Positions 61,144 to 64,000 of a DNA stretch of 64,000 bases are shown piece by piece. This DNA is from Leptospira sp. B5-022. Its GTDB lineage: Bacteria; Spirochaetota; Leptospiria; Leptospirales; Leptospiraceae. The stretch lies in the NCBI RefSeq assembly GCF_000347035.1, contig NZ_ANIJ01000023.1, positions 54,258-118,257 on the forward strand. Direction: 5' to 3'. Both the position numbers and the translations under genes were made by a program. Under the pieces are notes generated by a model that saw only the letters and a list, made by a program, of their open reading frames with translations, was not told where the DNA came from and did not search any database. Position 1 is the stretch's first letter. Each line of letters starts with the position of its first letter.

Positions 61144-61949
61144 ATTTTTTGATAAACGGAAGTCCGTATTAATTTAAAATTACTTCGAATGCCCGTTAAT
61201 GATTCAGAGTGACCTATAATAAGGATCGCTCCGGGAGAAAGAATGGATTCGATCATATCTATGATCATTTGTTTTTCTTTCGTTTCGAAATAGATCATTA
61301 CGTTCCTTAGAAAAACTATGTTCGGTTTGAAACTTCCGGGTAATTTGTCGAGAGTCGTAAGGTTTGCCACTTCGAAACGGATCCTGGATCGGATCTCCTT
61401 CGCAAAAGTAAAATACCCGGTGAATTCCTCTTTTCCTTTCAGACAATAACGTTTCAAATAATGTTCCGGTATCTGTTCCGAACCCTGAAGCGGATAAAAT
61501 CCGTTTCTTGCCTTTTCGATACTATCATTGCAAATATCGGTTCCAAGGATCGACCAATTGTCAGTACCCAATTTGTCCTGCATGATCAATCCGGCGCTAT
61601 ATGCCTCTTCTCCGGTGGAGGCGGCGGCACTCCAGATCCTAGTGGGAGAATTATTCCGATTTTCTAATATACTTTCAAGGAAATTATAATGGGCAGGTTC
61701 CCTAAAAAAATGGGTCACATGAGTCGTAATCAGACTAATGAAAATATTTCTCTCTTCTTTATTTAGATCGTCCCTAATTATATTCAGATATTCTCCGTAA
61801 GAGTTGCAATTACGGGCTCGAACACGCTTGGATAAACGGCTAGCGATCAGGTTCTTTTTCTTTTCACCCATACGGATGCCCGTATATTTGAAAATTAGGG
61901 TCGCAAAGGAAACGAATTCGGATTGGCTTAGGGTAAAGTTCGCATTCAT
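61140..61949 (-). CDS. cheR: Chemotaxis protein methyltransferase
   Basis: 269 residues. CheR methylates receptor glutamates with SAM. N-terminal helical domain ([20 protein letters not shown]) followed by the SAM domain: [40 protein letters not shown] (motif I, residues 105-124), [20 protein letters not shown] and [20 protein letters not shown], ending at [12 protein letters not shown]. All catalytic landmarks of the family are present. It starts three bases after the cheW stop and overlaps cheB by four, part of the coupled che cluster. The shorter than average C-terminus has no extra TPR domain. Confidence 0.97.
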   Translation of the reverse strand: MNANFTLSQSEFVSFATLIFKYTGIRMGEKKKNLIASRLSKRVRARNCNSYGEYLNIIRDDLNKEERNIFISLITTHVTHFFREPAHYNFLESILENRNNSPTRIWSAAASTGEEAYSAGLIMQDKLGTDNWSILGTDICNDSIEKARNGFYPLQGSEQIPEHYLKRYCLKGKEEFTGYFTFAKEIRSRIRFEVANLTTLDKLPGSFKPNIVFLRNVMIYFETKEKQMIIDMIESILSPGAILIIGHSESLTGIRSNFKLIRTSVYQKI

Positions 61950-61952
61950 CCT

Positions 61953-62468
61953 TTATGACCCTGCTGTAGCGAGGTTTTCGATCTCTTCCTCAGTTTTCTC
62001 GTATAGGGAGATTACTTCGTTAAAATCAAGCATCATTGCCGGATTGAGAAGTATGATCACCCTGTTCTCGAGTTTTCCTATTCCTCGGATAAAATCGGTC
62101 TTGATATTAGCTCCGAAAGCGGGAACCGGATCCACACTTTCCGGGGGTATGGTCGCAACCTCATTCACCGAATCTACTAAAATCCCGGCGATAACCTTAT
62201 TATCATCATTAGGGATTTCTAAAATGATAATGCAGGTGCGCTTCGTAGGTTCAATGTCGCGGCTCTGGAATAATTTTGCCAGGTCCATTACGGAGACCAC
62301 GTTCCCTCGAAGATTGATTACCCCGCTAATGAACTTGGATGTTCTGGGGACCCTTGTAGGTTCGCGAAATTCTAAGATCTCCCTTACCTTAAGGATCTCC
62401 ACTCCAAACTCGTCCTGACCCAGTCGAAAAGTGAGATATTGGTTTGCATTAATTTGCATTGCTCTCAT
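61953..62468 (-). CDS. cheW: Chemotaxis coupling protein CheW
   Basis: 171 residues. SH3-like two-subdomain fold of CheW: YLTFRLGQDEFGVEILKVRE, IGKLENRVIILLNPAMML at the end, VPRTSKFISGVINLRGNVVS (the conserved Gly-Val-Ile-Asn-Leu-Arg-Gly), VMDLAKLF and ILVDSVNEVATIPPESVDPV. It couples the receptor array to CheA. ATG at 62468 has AGGAG upstream; the ATG at 62459 is possible too. Twelve bases after the mcp stop codon, so cotranscribed. No cheA or cheY is visible in the window; cheA is probably upstream of the receptor or elsewhere. Confidence 0.96.
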   Translation of the reverse strand: MRAMQINANQYLTFRLGQDEFGVEILKVREILEFREPTRVPRTSKFISGVINLRGNVVSVMDLAKLFQSRDIEPTKRTCIIILEIPNDDNKVIAGILVDSVNEVATIPPESVDPVPAFGANIKTDFIRGIGKLENRVIILLNPAMMLDFNEVISLYEKTEEEIENLATAGS

Positions 62469-62480
62469 CGGAATATCTCC

Positions 62481-64000
62481 TTAGAACCTTCCGAACTTCG
62501 ATTCATTGAAGTCATGGTTTCCGTTTCGGTGTTCTTTTGAACTGCCGGAAGATTTTCCCGCGTATGCCGGCTCGAAAGTGGAACCGGAATAAACTTCGTC
62601 TACACCGTTGATTTTGAAATGTTGGACCACCTTCTGCAAACCTTGGGCTTGGGCAGATAACTCTTCCGCCATACTGGACAACTCTTCGGAAGCGGCGGCA
62701 TTTTGTTGGGTAACACGATCCAATTGGCTCATTGCCGTATTGATTTGTCCCACTCCTTGTTTTTGCTCTCGACTTGCGGCGGAAACTTCTCGGATCAGAT
62801 CCGAAATTTTAGTGATATTCGGGATGATCTCTTCGATTAAGCTTCCCGCTCTCTCGGCTACGTTCACCGAATTTTTGGCGAAGTGACTGATCTCTCCCGC
62901 GTAACTTTGGCTTCTTTCAGCGAGTTTTCTCACCTCGTTGGCTACCACTGCGAATCCCATTCCATGTTCCCCTGCACGAGCCGCTTCGATAGCTGCATTC
63001 AATGCAAGAAGGTTGGTTTGATACGCTATATCTTCCACGGAAGTGATCTTTTCGGCGATATCTTTCATGGCTTGGACCGCGAGACGGACGGCTTCTCCAC
63101 CTTCGTTGGCATGGTTAACCATGCTGGAGGCCATTACTTCAGTCTGTCTTGAATTGTCCGCGTTCTGTTCAATCGTCGCCGTCATTTCTTCGAGAGAAGC
63201 GCTTGTTTCTTCTACGTTAGCCGATTGTTCCGTTGCACCTTGACTCATCGTTTGAGAAGTGGCGCTTACTTCTTCGGCTGCGCTTGCAAAAGAAGAAGCG
63301 GCTTTTCCTACTTCCGAAATACTTTTGGAAAGTTTGTCGATGGTACTATTTACCGAGTCTCTTAGTTCGCCTAATTTACCTTTATAGTTTCCTTTTACGA
63401 ATTGGGTAAGATCTCCTTGTTCTAAAGAGGATTGGATATCCATCACCTCATTGATCGGCCCGACTATCGCCTCTAAAGTCGCGTTTACTCCTTCGATAAT
63501 CCGCTTGAAGTCTCCTTTGTGTTTGGTTGCATCGGCCCTAGTATCTAATTTACCTAATACAGCTGCCTCGGCCAATTCGTTGGCATCCGTTATTAGCCCT
63601 TTGATATTTGCGCGTACTTGATCGATTGCTTCGTTGATAAATCTTTTTTTACCGGGAAGTTTTTCGATATCGGCATCCATATTTCCTTCGCCGAATTGTT
63701 TGAAACACTCCATCGCTTTTTTCTTAACGGCGATATGAGAGAAGACCATATCATTAATACCATCCGACATGGTTTTGAAGGCGCCTTTGAACTTGGAACT
63801 GTCGATCTTAATGTCTATATCTCCGGCTTCATGTTCTTGGGACATTCTGGACATCTCTTCGATCAAACCTTTGATATTCGCTCTGACTTGATCGATTGTC
63901 TCGTTTATAAATTGTTTTTTACCGGGAAGTTTTTCGATATCGGCATCCATATTTCCTTCGCCGAATTGTTTGAAACACTCCATCGCTTTTTTCTTAACAG
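62481..64000 (-). CDS. Methyl-accepting chemotaxis protein with tandem HAMP-like repeats (5' end outside window)
   Basis: At least 505 residues are inside the window; the frame runs through 64000 without a start. C-terminal half is the cytoplasmic signalling domain with the highly conserved tip [20 protein letters not shown] and [18 protein letters not shown], and flanking methylation helices. Upstream of it lie repeated units of about 90 aa, each made of two HAMP-like pieces: [20 protein letters not shown] ... [15 protein letters not shown] and [20 protein letters not shown]; a second copy begins [20 protein letters not shown] again and the window ends inside a third (VKKKA). Poly-HAMP arrays transmit signal along long receptors. 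No membrane span occurs in the visible part, so it may be cytoplasmic or have its span upstream. No CheR-binding pentapeptide at the C-terminus. Confidence 0.93.
   Translation of the reverse strand, partial: VKKKAMECFKQFGEGNMDADIEKLPGKKQFINETIDQVRANIKGLIEEMSRMSQEHEAGDIDIKIDSSKFKGAFKTMSDGINDMVFSHIAVKKKAMECFKQFGEGNMDADIEKLPGKKRFINEAIDQVRANIKGLITDANELAEAAVLGKLDTRADATKHKGDFKRIIEGVNATLEAIVGPINEVMDIQSSLEQGDLTQFVKGNYKGKLGELRDSVNSTIDKLSKSISEVGKAASSFASAAEEVSATSQTMSQGATEQSANVEETSASLEEMTATIEQNADNSRQTEVMASSMVNHANEGGEAVRLAVQAMKDIAEKITSVEDIAYQTNLLALNAAIEAARAGEHGMGFAVVANEVRKLAERSQSYAGEISHFAKNSVNVAERAGSLIEEIIPNITKISDLIREVSAASREQKQGVGQINTAMSQLDRVTQQNAAASEELSSMAEELSAQAQGLQKVVQHFKINGVDEVYSGSTFEPAYAGKSSGSSKEHRNGNHDFNESKFGRF
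63645..63998. repeat. 84-bp direct repeat in the poly-HAMP part of the receptor gene
   Basis: Positions 63645-63728 and 63915-63998 are identical over 84 bp at an offset of 270 bp (90 codons), within the mcp coding sequence. The identity at DNA level, higher than in neighbouring sequence, points to a recent duplication or gene conversion of one HAMP unit; the repeat continues beyond the window end. Confidence 0.8.

Noticed and set aside
63645..63998. Regular repeats, considered as a CRISPR array
   Set aside because: Only two copies, 270 bp apart, 84 bp long and in frame within a receptor gene; this is an internal protein-domain duplication.

Overview
The window looks like a chromosomal segment of a spirochaete, most probably Leptospira (saprophytic or intermediate type rather than certain pathogen). 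This rests on recognition, since no rRNA is present: moderate GC with AT-rich intergenic DNA, many lipoproteins with a loose lipobox, the long form of IspG, AraC regulators fused to a multi-pass membrane domain, a poly-HAMP chemoreceptor next to cheW-cheR-cheB, OpgG/OpgH, and dispersed palindromic intergenic repeats.

Layout. 1-4.0 kb: 3' part of an alpha/beta hydrolase gene, a decayed lipoprotein gene, then a TetR regulator and an extended SDR (NAD-dependent epimerase) on the minus strand. 4.1-16.6 kb: a second interrupted small lipoprotein, then the most striking locus, two giant lipoprotein genes 33 bp apart. The first (1443 aa) carries a calcium-type Asp motif and a region that matches, by eye, the pore-forming/heptamerisation part of anthrax protective antigen and binary-toxin B components, followed by a WD-like propeller. 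The second (2494 aa) is a fused TcB/TcC-like SpvB + FG-GAP/VCBS + RHS cocoon protein ending in an AT-rich tip of about 200 aa with a His...Asn-Cys signature. I read this as a surface-anchored toxin-delivery system not matching any textbook arrangement. 16.6-18.4 kb: a membrane-AraC regulator and a repeat-rich spacer.

18.4-28.4 kb: a C45-type amidohydrolase/acyltransferase, IspG, a small membrane protein, two lipoproteins with proline-rich tethers, and two hypotheticals. 28.6-37.5 kb: glutamate synthase large subunit, then an opgG - small membrane protein - opgH operon for osmoregulated periplasmic glucans. 37.6-46.8 kb (minus strand): Cfa, a compact cluster of a glycosyltransferase-like protein and three RNA-methyltransferase-type proteins, citrate synthase with a clear terminator, and a Slt-type lytic transglycosylase. 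46.8-51.8 kb (plus): hypotheticals, a GNAT, a bactofilin, PdxA and a coupled membrane protein.

51.8-56.5 kb: a two-part regulatory island. An ArsR-rhodanese fusion faces a methyltransferase across a perfect 13-bp-arm palindrome; then arsR-acr3-arsC and an ATP-grasp-like protein form an arsenic operon whose acr3 start codon lies inside another palindrome. 56.6-58.6 kb: a fatty-acid hydroxylase superfamily protein and a second membrane-AraC regulator. 58.8-64 kb: an atypical sensor-kinase-like ATPase converging on cheB-cheR-cheW-mcp, the last running off the window.

Dispersed through the intergenic spaces are two repeat families: long imperfect inverted repeats with TTTCGCACAGAG-type ends, and TGTAGGANNTCCTACA palindromes that sometimes sit inside them. 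No tRNA, rRNA, CRISPR array or insertion sequence was seen.
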